DNA of 64,000 nt from Panorpa germanica (GCA_963678705.1 OY783215.1:12567740-12631739), one strand, 5' to 3'; positions 23,316 to 36,002 are shown, counted from the first letter of the stretch. A program made the numbers and translations. The notes: a model not told the origin generated them from the sequence alone.

Positions 23316-24309
23316 CTGTCACTGTCACTTATTCTGTAAACTATTCCCGTTGTGTCAAATAAATCAAGAAAATTGCGTATCTTGACTGTAACTTATCCCT
23401 GTTCTCACGTAAGTTTGCATAGTTTTTTACCGAATCCCCCCTTGGCCACGTTTTATTTTTGCTGAAGTTTAACACAATTTTGTTACATTGCCATTAAATA
23501 AAAGGCATAGTACTACACTAATTTAATATGTGACATTATATAACCTTGCCTGAAAACATACATTTATGTCGAAAGAAAACTTTTGCAATGTAACCTTACA
23601 TTATATATATGCAGCCGCTCTTAAATTACAGTTGAACTGGGTTGACATATAAAATTAAATATTATTATTATTCCATGCACTCTAGGTTCTCTTCACCTTC
23701 AAGGTTCGTGGTATTACAACACGAATTATAAAGGTTTATGACATTTTTACACAACAAAACAATATAATTCAGTACAACAAGAACATGATCATTTTTATTA
23801 ATCGTTATTATTAAATTAAATTACCTTTTATAATTATCAAATATTATTAAAGACACTTGAACATTTATGATGATGTTTTATGGCAGCTTAATTAAATTAT
23901 CAACATAACGTAATGGTCATATTGATTAATAATAATAAATATTTGGTGCATTAAAAAGTATGCTTGAAATATTCTTTTACCTTGACCGCGGTCAACTACG
24001 ATAATTATGTATTGCGTTAATTATGTTACATAATTAGAGCATAAGTTAGACCGGTCAAACTTTACAAGACTGACAAATTCTCTAAGTATACCGCACACAA
24101 ATGTTAAAGAATTCATCTTACTTTTATTAAAAACTGTCTCAGTAAATATGTAGTACCGATAAAAGACACCGATGTATTATGTTACTTCGATTTGAACGTG
24201 TTGTACAAAAGTACAACAAACATTAGTATCGCTTTTATGTGGGCAACGCAATAGTTCTTGATTTTTTTTGTTCAGACTTCGTTTCTCAACATAATCGTAC
24301 GGATAGTTT

Positions 24310-24387
24310 TTAATCTGCCGGAAACGTACCCCACTTAGCTTTCTCCTGATCTAGCCCATCATATTTTTCTTTAAATTTTTTAATGTA
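24310..24387 (-). CDS. Possible terminal exon, unidentified (YIKKFKEKYDGLDQEKAKWG)
   Basis: After a weak acceptor (CAAAAG) the minus strand reads YIKKFKEKYDGLDQEKAKWG then TFPAD and stop. The upstream frame closes at once, so it must be a spliced exon if real. The composition is strikingly protein-like. No partner exon was identified with confidence. Confidence 0.25.
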   Translation of the reverse strand, partial: YIKKFKEKYDGLDQEKAKWGTFPAD

Positions 24388-25963
24388 CTTTTGTTAGCTA
24401 GATTCGAGTGTCTTTTAGGTTAGGAATCTGTCACCAAAACGGTAAACGCTAAATGTTAAAACGAACAGAGATTAATCCCCCGAGGTGCTTTATATTGTGC
24501 GTGGTAACAATCTAATTTGTTGGTGGCCTGGTTCAAAATAACTCTTTTTATTTCATACAACTATTTTATACTAATATTAGATCATTTCTAGTTCTAATTT
24601 AGAATTTAGTTCGTGTGTTCCAACAACTTTTAACCATTAGGTGGGGTTAGTAACCTTTATATATAGATACTTTTTTTTTTCTTTTTAAATGTTTGAAATT
24701 TTTACATTCGTTTTATATATTAATAATGCATGTAGATGTGTCTATATATAAATAAAAAAATATCAGATTCTAAATGTGAGATTGTTTAAATTGATGATGC
24801 AGCCATGGTGATTTGTTGATGACTGTATTTTCATTGATATTAAAAACGCCATTACAGAATTTTGAAATTCCCGCTCCAAGGGTTGAATGATTCCAATTTA
24901 ATTGTCGTCGAGCATCTTAGTTCACTATTTCAATAATGGCGGATGGAGGGCGCCATAAGCGACATTGAATAATTGTACACTAAGTGAGGGTACTCTGGTT
25001 AAAACTATGGTGTGGCAAAGGGAAAGTTACAAGTAATTAAACTTCGTTTTTACACCGCCAGAATCGCTTCAAGTTCTGTTACTGTTTTCAAAATGAATAT
25101 GCTTGCGATTTGTAACCTAAATTTGAGTAAAGTAGTTAAACAAAAGTGTTTTTTTTTGTAGTAGTAAAGCTTTTAACATTTGTATTCATACAATAATATT
25201 AAAAATGACAAAAATATATTTAAACTTTTTTTTTCTATGCTTACTTTTTTCGTATCTTTTTGACAGGTGGTTTTGGGACTTTGTTTTAAGTTCTGCAAAC
25301 AGATTATGTCGTTAAGTGCGTTATTTTTTTAAACAATATCGCTCCAACGTTGCCTGACCTGTGTACACGACCATGGGTAATCTGTAACATTTGTAACATA
25401 TTCTTTTACTTCCGTTGTAAAATATCACAAAGTATATTCTACTTAATGTCACACTTGTATATTTTTGTGTAGGTATATATAAGGCAAATACACCAGCTTA
25501 TGTTTCGAAGCAGCTATACAACAAAATTTAAAAAATATATACATAAGTAAAAAGCTTGCCTTCAAAATTACACTAAAAATATACTTAATGAATAACGAAA
25601 AAGGCAAAAATAATTAGATTTATATTAATTTCCATTTCGTTATTTAAAACCTCAAAATGTAAATAATATCTATGTGAAATAGACAAGTGAATAGACGATA
25701 AATAAAAATGAATGAAAAACTCAATATTTTTATGTAAAAAGATCGTTGAACTATGTTATACAGGTGAACCCTAACCTCAAAAGTGACCAACAATTTACCA
25801 ATATATTAAAAAGTTAAAAGCAAATGTGAAACCCGGATATGTGGTCTTGTTTAAATATAGTACATATAGTCCAGGAAAATTACTTCATAATTATAATGAA
25901 CTAGAAGCAATAAAACTTTTGCATATTTTTTCTTATTGTCGAGAGAAAATTGTATTTGTGTTT

Positions 25964-26240
25964 GTTTTTTTTTTTTTTATTTTTTTATTTAACGTCGGCC
26001 TATTTCCGATGCTGAGTCCTATCACCGACGACCTCCTTCAATGTTGGCAGTATTTATGGTGTCGTGGCCTCATATATGTGGGCTACACCACTGCCTAATA
26101 ACTGTATGATTATGTATGACCATAATCAATATAAGTTCATAATAACCAAACCCAGAAAATATATATCTGGTCCGGGGATCGAACCCGAAGACACAGCAGT
26201 CGGCGTCAAGCATCAATGCTCTCGCCCACTGTGTCGTCTA
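25964..26240 (-). mobile_element. Full-length tRNA-derived SINE
   Basis: On the minus strand the element starts at about 26240 with GACGACACAGTGGGCGAGAGC (A-box-like) and has GGGTTCGATCCCCGG, a clear pol III B box, at 26172-26186. A body and an A-rich tail (AAATAAAAAAATAAAAAA) end near 25964. The flanks share TGTATTTGT, a likely target-site duplication. It is transcribed by pol III and moved by LINE machinery. Two fragments of the same family are in this window. Confidence 0.9.
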
Positions 26241-26359
26241 TTTGTATTTGTATTTGTACTGATTCATGTGTTTTTGTGAACTATCGAATCAAGTCCAAGT
26301 TTGATTCATTCAGATTTTAGGTTAGCTTATATAGGGTATTATAACAAGAGCTGTTATTG

Positions 26360-26680
26360 GAACGGAATGGTGACAGAAGAGGCAGAGTAAAAAAGAGAAG
26401 AAGCCATACGTGTGGAAGAGGAAAGGAATACATACGAGAAAAAGAGACAAGGCAGCAGATACAGTGAAAATAGAGGGGAAGGATGTGCAAGGTCTGCTGG
26501 AGAGAGTATTCAAGTGAGAAAAGAGTAAAAAGTGAAAAGATGATTGTGCAGTTATTAAAGGGAGTCAGTGAAGGGAAGCGGGAGATGGCGAGATAGAGAG
26601 AAGGAGCGAGGAAAGAGAAGGAACGGCAGAGTAGAAACAGGAGGGAGAGTAGCGGGAAGAAAGAAACAGTAGGGGTTTAA
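26360..26680 (+). other. Purine-rich stretch with an eroded ORF
   Basis: About 320 bases of strongly purine-rich plus strand. One frame stays open for about 48 codons and ends IEGKDVQGLLERVFK before a stop at about 26518. It could be a decayed retroelement ORF1 or simple-sequence bias. No family recognised. Confidence 0.3.
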
Positions 26681-26732
26681 ATATATCTGTTTTGTTTGTA
26701 TATTTCTTTTGGAAGGAGTGAGAATGAGTAGA

Positions 26733-26950
26733 TATAGTTCAAATTATGAGAGTTTGGCGGCGACTTATACTTAAAACATGTTGCAGGGTATAAACTGCTG
26801 ATATAACTAAAAAGGACTGACTCACTTATTTTTCTATAATGTATATAGAAACTAATTAGATAAAATTCATTATCGTATTATAGATTTATACTGCCCTTAT
26901 AACCTCTTTTAAGTATAAGTCGCTGCCGAAATATCGTGATTTGGACTATA
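26733..26950. mobile_element. 218-bp MITE with inverted ends
   Basis: The left end TATAGTTCAAATTATGAGAG and then GGCGGCGACTTATACTTAAAA pairs with the right end, TTTTAAGTATAAGTCGCTGCC then ATCGTGATTTGGACTATA. Arms are about 45 bp with a few mismatches. TA borders suggest a TA-targeting superfamily. Confidence 0.75.
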
Positions 26951-27288
26951 GTATGTAATTAAGCATATTGATATGTAATTTAACGATTTAAGGCGGAAAA
27001 ATATGCACTGTGTTACACACTGTTACACTATACAATTTAGGCATAACACTTTTTGTGTGATAGAGCACAAGAAGAACTTTTTTGTCAATAGAGAATGCTA
27101 TAAGAAATGAAACATTGTCTAAATATTCATCATAAAAATACTGGACTATAAAAGCATTATGTTACGGTATTTTTTGTTTTCAGTTTTTTAATTACCGCAA
27201 GGCAAATATTTAATATACTCTACAAGTCTACTATACACGTATCGATATATTTTTTTAATTATAAGCATCATATATTAATTATCGTTTA

Positions 27289-27477
27289 TCAGTTCATCAT
27301 TGAATTCGAATCATTCATATAATTCCCAGGTGGACGTGGAGGATGGCTTATCGTAGCCTTGTTAATCTCTTCTCCACGTGTGTACGCTACGACTACCTTC
27401 CACTCGCTATGTGCGGCTTGCTTAAGGAGGCCTTCACAGATTGATTGACATGTCTTATCAAAGTTGATATCAAACAT
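27289..27477 (-). CDS. Uncharacterised 62-aa ORF
   Basis: ATG-initiated frame beginning MFDINFDKTCQSICEGLLKQ, followed by AAHSEWKVVVAYTRGEEI and a proline-containing end (SHPPRPPGNYM). The composition is unlike the AT-rich chance ORFs nearby and suggests real or formerly real coding sequence. No splice partners and no family recognised. Confidence 0.35.
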   Translation of the reverse strand: MFDINFDKTCQSICEGLLKQAAHSEWKVVVAYTRGEEINKATISHPPRPPGNYMNDSNSMMN

Positions 27478-27939
27478 AGTATTATATAAATATATTAAGT
27501 GGTTTTTTTAAAAGATTCTTCTTCATTGATTACATGTAAGTGATTTTTAGTTGTTATATTCCAACAGATTATATAAGAGTTGTGATTTGTGCTGGAATTC
27601 AATTCAAACCATCAGTTCGCAATCAACAGATTACTGATATTACTTGGCGTCAAGTATTTCTTTTCTTAATTACATTTCGAGTAATTAGATAATTTCCGCG
27701 AAATATGACTGAAGTGTTTCATATCAAAGGAGAGGAAATTAATTTTCCTTATGTAATTAGATAAGATTATTGAAGAGAAAGATAAAGTGCTTAATCTTTA
27801 ACAAATTTACATTGGATCTTTGATGTATCTATACTAGATAGAATAGATTTTGAGAATTTTTACGAGAAACTTATTACCGTAGTAAAAGTACTTCAATTAT
27901 ATAATAATATTCCACTAAACATATATTTAAGGTTAAAAA

Positions 27940-28080
27940 AAAATATATTTTCGCCGCAAGAAAATTTATATTTTCGTCGCGAAATAAATAATAATCGCGA
28001 AAAAGAATATTATCTTCGCTGCGAAAAAAAAATATTTGGCCTCAAAAAAAAAAATATTTCCGCCGTGAAAAAAAAAACCA
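27940..28080. repeat. Degenerate minisatellite of TTTTCGCGGCGAAAA-like units
   Basis: Five to six irregular units of about 20-25 bp (TTTTCGCCGCAAGAAAA, TTTTCGTCGCGAAATAA, TCTTCGCTGCGAAAAAA), each a small palindrome. A shorter array of the same kind lies at 43828-43898. Confidence 0.75.
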
Positions 28081-29873
28081 TTTTCAATTGGAAGTTTTAT
28101 AAAAGTTAACAAGCACAAAGATGACAAATATTAATGATGACAAACTAAGGTACATGAATGCCTTAAAAGAAAACGCAGAGATTCAACAGTGCCTTCTAAA
28201 GAGCGAGGCGCGAGTTTCAAATAGATATGCGATAAAGTTAGTATATATATTTGGATAGGGCCAGATTGGAATTGTACATATTGGTATATTTCGGATAACA
28301 ATGTCTTATCCGCTAAACACTTTATATCTTTCCACAGATCTGAATGCATCATACGAATCTGAATCACACGCGAAAGCTTTGGATGATATAAATGTTGACC
28401 TACATAATTCTTAAAATTAAAAATATTATCACCAAATAAATTATCTTATCAAATAGTACTGGCGCCGAAATTCAAACCAGTAAATACTGTTATAATTCCA
28501 AAGAAATGAAATATCTTTTAAATCATTAAGATCAATATTTGAAAGGTGTATTTCAGAGAAAACAAATAATCTTCGTGCAAAAAATGAAAAAATTGTATAG
28601 AAGATAAGTTGTTCGATATGGTTAAATAAACACAAAATTATTTCACGGGAGTTTAGATAACGTTTTTATGAACATGGGTAAATATTTAATATAACTTTAT
28701 TATAAATTCATATTTCCTGATATTATGTAAGCCTGAAATAATTTTCCTGTTATGCAACTGAGGGTTGGGAAATGAATCTGCATATTACAAATCTAATGAA
28801 ATTATTTGTTCTTTCATAAAGCTTCATATTTGCTAAATGTTCAAACAAATATTATGACATAAGTTCTCTCCGGACTCATTTCCGAAATCAGGTGACTTTT
28901 GTATCTTTGGGTTTAAAAAAATTAATTTTGAAATGTGATTACTAATTTTAAACAATTTGTAGCCAAGTAAATCCTTCATCAAACTGTGCATTTTGAGTAG
29001 AAGTGTCAATTTGTCTTTATCATTATGTTAAGGAGATAAACCTGGATTTAAATTCGAATTTTTGGGGTAGAAAGTGCCCCATCTTCAAATAAGATTGCAG
29101 TTAGTGTTTTTTATGTTTATATTGAAAACAATAGGTTCCACACAAATTTTGAAGAGAGCTTTTTTGTAGATAATAGCATTACCGACAACTTTTATTATTA
29201 GCTCTTTGTTGTAACTATTCTAATAAAAAAGTTAGAAGCAAAAATTAACCTTAAATTAATTGGTGTAATAATGAACAGGCTGTACTACTGTAGTAGTACA
29301 ATTTCATCACATAATTTATGGTTTATTTTTGTCTATAATATTTTTAAAGTAAAAACCCCGAAACTTCGAATTTAAAAACAGGTTTGACCTTTTTACATGA
29401 TGAAACGAAAAATTGCTGCCAACACAAAGAGCACGGTCTCTTTTTAACGACGGATTTCCCCAACTATTAAAAATATCATAAATATAGAATCTACTAAAAA
29501 TATAAAATAAAAAAACGGGTAATTTGGCTTAAAATGTATTTAAAGTATAGGATCTTTCAACAAGAGCGGTAATTTTAAATGAATGAATGAAAAACACAAT
29601 ATTTCCTTGAAAAGTGGTGATATTTTTGTATTAATTTAAACTACAAACTCTGAGGTTAGTAATGAAACACATAATGCCAAATGTCATCGAAATATTGCAT
29701 TAATTGATTTAAAATGACTGCTCTTCTTGACAGACCTTATAAATAACAACGTTAGCAGTGTTGCCGTCATATCAGGTGTATGCATTAAGTGCATCGAACA
29801 TTATTTTATTTGCTTTTTTTAATACTTCCATGTGATAACCATTTAATTTTCCTACTGCATAATAAGGAAGTTA
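28081..29873. other. No gene seen
   Basis: AT-rich sequence; the short ORFs present look like chance. No RNA gene or repeat structure stood out. Confidence 0.5.
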
Positions 29874-30513
29874 AATGGGCTTGTGTCTTATGTCTTAATT
29901 TCTATAAAAGTGTACTATATATTGATAAAGTGGGTTACTAGAACCTCAAATGTTTAATTATTTTTTTATAACTCCTTATATGTTAAGAGATATTAACAAT
30001 TAAAAAAGTCATTTTGTCTCTTTTATTATTAAAGGGATTCAACATTATACACATTCCGAGTGCATGTGACATCACAATCCTTGTGTAAGGTTACCAACCT
30101 TACAGATTATAAATCTCTGCTATATGTATTTATATATCAAAATATCAAATATTATTTACAGCTATTTCAAGGAACAATCAAATTTCAATATTATGTCTGC
30201 CTTAATAGGGTTAAATAAAATAAAAACTTATTATTCTTTGATTTGACTTGATTATTTGACTACCAACAGCTACAGAACATTACCACAGTACTGACCTACT
30301 CAACAAATAACTGACGTTAAAATGCATTTCACATCATACAAATATGGCCGATCATTTCTAGCGCTAAAACTACAATTCAAACTTTTAATTGCTATATCTC
30401 CGTCAATATTTAGATATTTAATAAAATAGATACGCCAATACACATTTATTAACATCAATTTCAATCAACAATTGAAAAATCGACCACTAAAAAAATGAGG
30501 ACACAAACCCATT
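29874..30513 (+). mobile_element. 640-bp MITE, copy 1
   Basis: Terminal inverted repeats: AATGGGCTTGTGTC at the left and GACACAAACCCATT at the right. Internal landmarks are TATATTGATAAAGTGGGTTACTAG, TGACATCACAATCCTTGTGTAAGG and ATCTCCGTCAATATTTAGATA. No ORF, so non-autonomous. This copy is intact end to end and defines the family. Confidence 0.92.
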
Positions 30514-30766
30514 GTACCTATTTTTAAAATCGTACCGATAGCGATAGCCGACCGCAGTAATTGAACAATTTCCTGCAAAATATGAATTCAAGAGTTACTA
30601 ACTTCAAGTACATACACATACTTAAACAAGTGAAATACAAGTTGTTGTGTTGATTCAATGTAACAATCGAGTACCTAAATTCCGGTGCTACCTATAATTT
30701 CAGATAGTTCGATGGTTGCGTGGTGCGGACGTGCGGTGGGTGCACCCATAAATGGTTTGGTAAATC

Positions 30767-30820
30767 AGTGTCAGTCAATATTGAAACTTTGATAAAAACT
30801 TTAAAAATATTAAAGCGAGG
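30767..30820 (+). promoter_or_regulatory. Possible transcription start and non-coding first exon
   Basis: A GC-richer patch (30715-30760) leads into ATCAGTGTCAGTC, which contains TCAGT, the arthropod initiator. About 50 bases later AGCGAG/GTGAGG is a good splice donor. This is the pattern of an untranslated first exon, but no downstream coding exon was found. Confidence 0.25.
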
Positions 30821-31214
30821 TGAGGTGCCAGTAGTATGCTACTATCAGCAAACTAACAAGTCATGTGAGGATTTCAATTAATTTTGTGTTTAACTACTTT
30901 ATTTACTGAGAACATTGACTTTTTAAAAATTCATTCAGGTCCAAACAAGTTGGTTTGCTTACCGTGTTTAAATTGGTGTAGAAGTATGTTTACAAATGAT
31001 GATAATAAGACTTATGCAAAGAAGAAGAAGCACCTCAAACGTTTCGAAATTCTTGTTAATATGGATTACAAAAATAAATCAACGTAAATGATTTCATAGA
31101 ACAATCTGATTTAGTGTCCTTTTTCTGAACATTTTCCCACTAAATATATTTAAGTTTATCTATGGATTATTTTACATAACAAACCCCAACTTTTAAAAGT
31201 TAAAGCCTCATTCC

Positions 31215-31565
31215 CACTCACTGTTTTTGATATTTAATTTACTGTTTTTATTTAATATTGTAATCTAGATTTCAGGTTTTCGTTTAAGCATTCTTTTTCA
31301 CATTTGTGTTTTAATTTAAGTTTAGTTAATTTAGTTGGTGCGTATGCGTCATTAGTAATATAAATTTTGACAGTTCGACAAAATTGTATGTGAAATAATT
31401 AAAATAGCTATTTTTAATAACAATTAGTAATAGAAATTGTTTTTATTTCTTTATTTTTGACAAACTGGCAGTAAACTTCTTCTAAATTTAAATCCTGCTG
31501 CATTTTGCCAGATTGTCACATTTTGGAGGTTATGATATAAGATAGTTTTTCTTAATTTAATATTT
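31215..31565 (+). repeat. Interspersed repeat family R1-like unit, copy 1 of 3
   Basis: Shares a long run of landmarks with 62745-63115: TAATCTAGATTTCA, then AACAATTAGTAATAGAAATTG, then TTTTGACAAACTG, then AGATTGTCAC. The label is a local name only; the class is unknown and no ORF is visible. Confidence 0.7.
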
Positions 31566-31589
31566 TTAATTTAACTTATTTAACTACCT

Positions 31590-31695
31590 CCTCATATCTC
31601 ATATATATACATATCTGTATTACACCACTGCCTAATAAGTTTATTTGATAACAATCAAACCCAAAAAATATAAATCTGGTCTGATGATCGACGAA
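31590..31695 (-). mobile_element. SINE fragment
   Basis: Matches the middle of the 25964-26240 SINE: ACACCACTGCCTAATAA, then ATAACAATCAAACCCA, AAATATAAATCTGGTC and a degraded B-box side. Head and tail are missing. Confidence 0.65.
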
Positions 31696-31699
31696 GCGT

Positions 31700-33600
31700 T
31701 AATGAAATATTATGCAGTTCTTTTGAAGGATTAAACGATTATCAAAGAACTATGAAATTATAAAATAAGACCGTTCCAGATTAAATATCACTAGGTTTTG
31801 CTTATTACATGAATGTAAAGTAACATCCACGTTTTAAGTTTTGCGGTCAAATAAATATTTAAAAAAAGAAATCAGAAGAAATAACTTGATAAGACATAAA
31901 AATTACACTACCGTGGAATCTGTGAGATTATACATTTGTCACTTGAAGAGATTGACGTGTAACATTATTCATTATTTCATCATGCAATGTAACGTGTTCT
32001 AAACGTAGAAATTTATACAAATAGTTGAATAAAAAATGATGCTCTTTTTGATAATAAAATTTACCTTCAATGGCGAGGTTTGGTTAAATAACACAGTTAA
32101 GTGTATTTAATGTTTATCTAACATAATAAAAGTTACCTATTATGTCAACAAATTTACCTAATATATGAGAAGTAGGATTACGTCTTTGGTCATTAAAAAC
32201 TTCTTAAGAAGCTCATTTTAAAGTTTATAAAAGTAAAGAACACCCTGTTATGGATTAAAGGATTTTAAAATAAAACCCATTTAAGTTGAATATTACTCTA
32301 TGTAACATAGAATGAATGAAAGGTAACATTCATATTTTGTGTTTAGTTGGTTGTATGCAAATAACGTCTGCGTGATTAGTAGTTGATCTCTGTTGAACGT
32401 AAAATGTAAATACCCTAGCTACAGAAAGAAACCGAGATTACGAAAATTGCGTAGAAATGTAATGCTTGAATTAGTTTGTAGCACACTAGGAAGTTGAATC
32501 TTGCACACTGCGTTAAAATTACTTTGTGAGTGCTAAAAATGAACCTTGGAATTAACTTGTAACAAGGAAAACAATTTTTTATTTAGGTTGTTGTACCACA
32601 TATACCCTATTTCCACACAAGAAATGTGCAGTGAATCATAGAAAGAATAAAAATGGCAATTGTATCCGGAAAAGGTCATTGATTAAAGTGGATTTTGGAC
32701 TAGCTGCATAACTGGATCTAACTACTTCAAAAACAAGGAAAAAGCTAGATTAAAATTGTAATCTAATTCTTGATTTTGAATACAAGGAAACGTGGAATTA
32801 ATGAGCATGTGATTCTAACAGGAAGATTAAATATGAACAATAAAAATTGAAACGAAAGGTTTCATTATTTTAAGGATTGGTATTGTCAACTGCCCTAAAA
32901 GAAATACTTGAATCTGATCAGTTCCTTTAAAATGTTTTGCTTCAATCCTTTTGCATCAGATACAATACCATTTAAAAGCAATCTTGCCTCTAGTCTGCGC
33001 GTACCTTTAAAGTTTATTTCAACATAAATAACAAGTGATATCTCCCAACGTCCGCATATGTTAACTAGTCAATCATTTCTAAATTCTAGATTCACCTGAC
33101 TGCGTGTCACTAAAACTGTTCATACCAGTTTTATTTCTGAATCAATTTTAGATACAAAGTACATGTACTTGATGTTCATACATACATAATAGTAAATATA
33201 AATATTACAAGGCTTATCTACAAATTGTAAGCTTTTTATTAAATAATACACCGGAAATAAGAATTCTGACTTCAATATTATAATAAACATATATTCAAAG
33301 ATAAGATAAGGGACAAAGTTTCATATTTTATGTAATATATTTTATTTATATTTTTAGTTTGTTTATTTATTACCATTACCAATATCTCTAGACGCGTATT
33401 TCTGATTTTTGTAGCCGCGACGTTATTGTGAGTGAGTATGTGTTAAGATAAGTACAAGTATGTATTTGTAGTCCAGTCAAATTCTCTTAATAAAATTGTT
33501 TTAATCAAAGTGCTTCAATGTCATCACTGATAATAATTTTGTAGATAAATGTTGTTGTTGCAAATATAAACCTGTACGTGATTCTTAACATTTTTTAATA
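31700..33600. other. No gene seen
   Basis: AT-rich. Words GTAACATCCACGTTTT (about 31812) and GGTAACATTCATATTTTGTGT (about 32322), together with a similar one at 34190, suggest a small dispersed repeat with eroded ends. Confidence 0.45.
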
Positions 33601-33603
33601 GGG

Positions 33604-33810
33604 CCCTCAGTAAACAATTCGGTGAAGTGTTCTATCTTGTTTACTTAATTTCTACCGTTTTAGAAATTAAACAACACAAGAAGACTACCATAGCTTTTTT
33701 GTCAAATTTTTAATTCCTTAGAGTGGTTTCGCCATTTGTAACCCATAACAGAGACCATATGAACAATTGTGAGCAAACTCTTTCATGGCAAAAATTCATA
33801 CATGGTATGA
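33604..33810 (+). repeat. Diverged copy of the ACCCAGTAAACATTT element
   Basis: CTCAGTAAACAATTCGGTGAAGTGT, then GAGTGGTTTCGCCATTTGTA and CATATGAACAATTGTGAG, parallel the 63334-63596 element in order. The right end is missing. Confidence 0.6.
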
Positions 33811-35212
33811 ATACCATACCATATAGCAAAGTTAAACTCTAAGTTAAAAGGATATAAATTTATAAATGACGAACATTTATTTAATGATGGTAGAAACTGA
33901 CATAGTTTAACACAATTAAATATATTTAGGTCTTATATAACATAGGTCATATAAACAACATAACATAAACTCTCATTTAGCACCCTATTTTACTACTTTT
34001 TAAAAAATACTATACTTATTGATAGATAGATAATTTTGCCCATTATCATCATAAAACTTCTTAAGTTTTAGGGTTGTAGAATCTTAAGAAGTCCTTTCAG
34101 TTAGAGATCAAATGATAATAAAGTATCCTTAGATAGACCCTTCTAAATTACATGTTACTAAACATATAAAACAAAAACATTAAATGAATGTGATCTATAT
34201 TTTGTGTTTAACCGGTATCAACATTTATACAACAGCAGGGCCGTTAGTAATTCAATTTCAGAGTGCCAAATCTGTATAAATTTCTCTACGATCGGCTCTG
34301 TCTATCAGATACGTATAGTTTAAACGTTTTACTCTGTGTTTAACGATAAAGTATTTAATATTATAAACAGCCTCTAAACTGGCTGCACTTTTTATTTTAA
34401 AATATTACAAAAATGAACAAGTTTGATAAAGTAACTTACTATGCACATTATGTGTACGTACACAGATACAGATACTGACACAGACAGTTAAACGCGCCAT
34501 TTGCAAACATATCAATTATATCAGTTATGTTACGTTACTACTATCTGTAGTAAAATAACGCGCAATAATGTAACACACGTGTATAAAATAAAATCAGTAA
34601 TCAGCAAAGTTGGAATAGCGAACGTATTTTTATTTAGTTTGTTTATAATTTGATATATTAACAGGTTTACATTTACAAACAACGTGATAGTTGAGTAATG
34701 TAAAAAACTTAACAGACCATTAAGATATATCGTAGTGCAATATGCACTTTTATATGACATTAGGCGCCTGGACAGTGAGTTTATGACAGACATTGTCACG
34801 ATTTTAAATATCGAGGAAATATGTTTTTTTAAATTATTTTTTATGTAATATGAAAATGTAATGTTGTAACTGTCCTTGAGCATAAACTTAAAAAAACCAA
34901 TTAAATATTTAATATCGGTTTTTCCTTATCGCTTTCTTATTGTTAGTATGCTACATTGCACATAATATATGTATTGTTACACCGATAGTTCAATATTTAA
35001 TATTTTAAATTTATATTTCAATGTTCAGAAAGTATATATTATATAAAACAATAAGATTATACATAGATGGCACTAGTTGATGTCAGGTTCGATTATAGGA
35101 TCATCGCTATTGTTACCGCTATTTAGTACATGATCTTAGTAAATCGCTGATTTCAACCCAAGCCTAGCGATGATAACTAGCATCTATTATTACTACTAGC
35201 AAGCTATATATA
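33811..35212. other. No gene seen
   Basis: AT-rich. The 117-codon minus frame at 34530-34883 is low-complexity and probably fortuitous. Confidence 0.5.
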
Positions 35213-35343
35213 GAGTTTTCCAATAATGGGGATCGTCTAGTATCATCTCATATAAAACACCTTGAAACAATTTATATGAATATACCCGGTGTTTGTTTAA
35301 TATGAGATAATACAAATCAACTCGCCCCATTATTAGAAAATCC
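35213..35343. mobile_element. 131-bp hairpin MITE with TA borders
   Basis: Left GAGTTTTCCAATAATGGGG pairs with right CCCCATTATTAGAAAATCC. The inverted similarity continues inward through TATCATCTCATATAAAACACC and GGTGTTTGTTTAATATGAGATA. TA flanks both ends, consistent with a Tc1/mariner-type target. Confidence 0.8.
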
Positions 35344-35810
35344 TATAATACAATTACAACCATGAAAACCAAAATACAACCATAATGCATACTTAGCTCT
35401 ATATCTAATTAATCGGAAGTCATCAATAAATAACATCACACGCAAAGATGCGAAATGTTCAAATTGTGAGAAGATGACAATGGCCGAGTGATGGGGTCAG
35501 AAGCGTTGTGGTGTCATATGCAATATAGCATAGAAAAAAATGGTGAAAAAAGTATAAATTTCCATGACAGCTAAAAAAGAAGAAAACGTCATTTATTCTA
35601 AAAACTGTAAAATGTTAAAATAAAATTATTTATTGAAATGTGTGAGATCACACTAAGGGGATGGGAGAACAAGGGCAGGGAGTGGTTAGAATAGCAGGAA
35701 ATTTGTATTACGTAATTTATGGATGACTCGTAATAACAATACAGTAATTGGTATACTAGGTTATAAATATAAAAACATTTAATTTAACAGTTCCATGCAG
35801 AGACGCAGAT

Positions 35811-36002
35811 ATGTCTATTTCTCAGAGATGCAGATGCAATTGCTTCGGGATTTATGGACCAGGATACCTGTCTGAAAGATTTGGACATGGAGAATACGAG
35901 AGTTTAACACAGCACTTGGAGATTTGGCATCGAAACTTCGACACGTTCGTATCAGTTAAGAGACTTGACGATATTCGATTGAAATTGTTTATTAATAAAT
36001 AA
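35811..36002 (+). CDS. Doubtful 63-aa ORF
   Basis: Frame beginning MSISQRCRCNCFGIYGPGYL. Another frame over the same stretch also reads protein-like (GFMDQDTCLKDLDMENTRV), which suggests decayed coding sequence more than a live gene. No family recognised. Confidence 0.15.
   Translation: MSISQRCRCNCFGIYGPGYLSERFGHGEYESLTQHLEIWHRNFDTFVSVKRLDDIRLKLFINK

Larger units (their letters stand above)
22828..25950. other. Mostly non-coding stretch with a few exon-like segments
   Basis: No complete gene recognised. Two coding-like terminal segments are listed separately (23176-23315 and 24310-24387). The stretch 24900-24970 contains ATGGCGGATGGAGGGCGCCAT, locally GC-rich and nearly its own complement in translation; it may mark a promoter. 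Confidence 0.4.

Noticed and set aside
26165-26240. Functional tRNA gene
   Set aside because: The pol III boxes belong to a SINE with body and A-rich tail; acceptor and anticodon arms do not fold as a tRNA.
25826-26279. Two overlapping plus-strand ORFs of 90 and 71 codons
   Set aside because: Both run through the reverse complement of a tRNA-derived SINE.
34530-34883. 117-codon minus-strand ORF
   Set aside because: Low-complexity, AT-driven composition with no recognisable domain or splice context.
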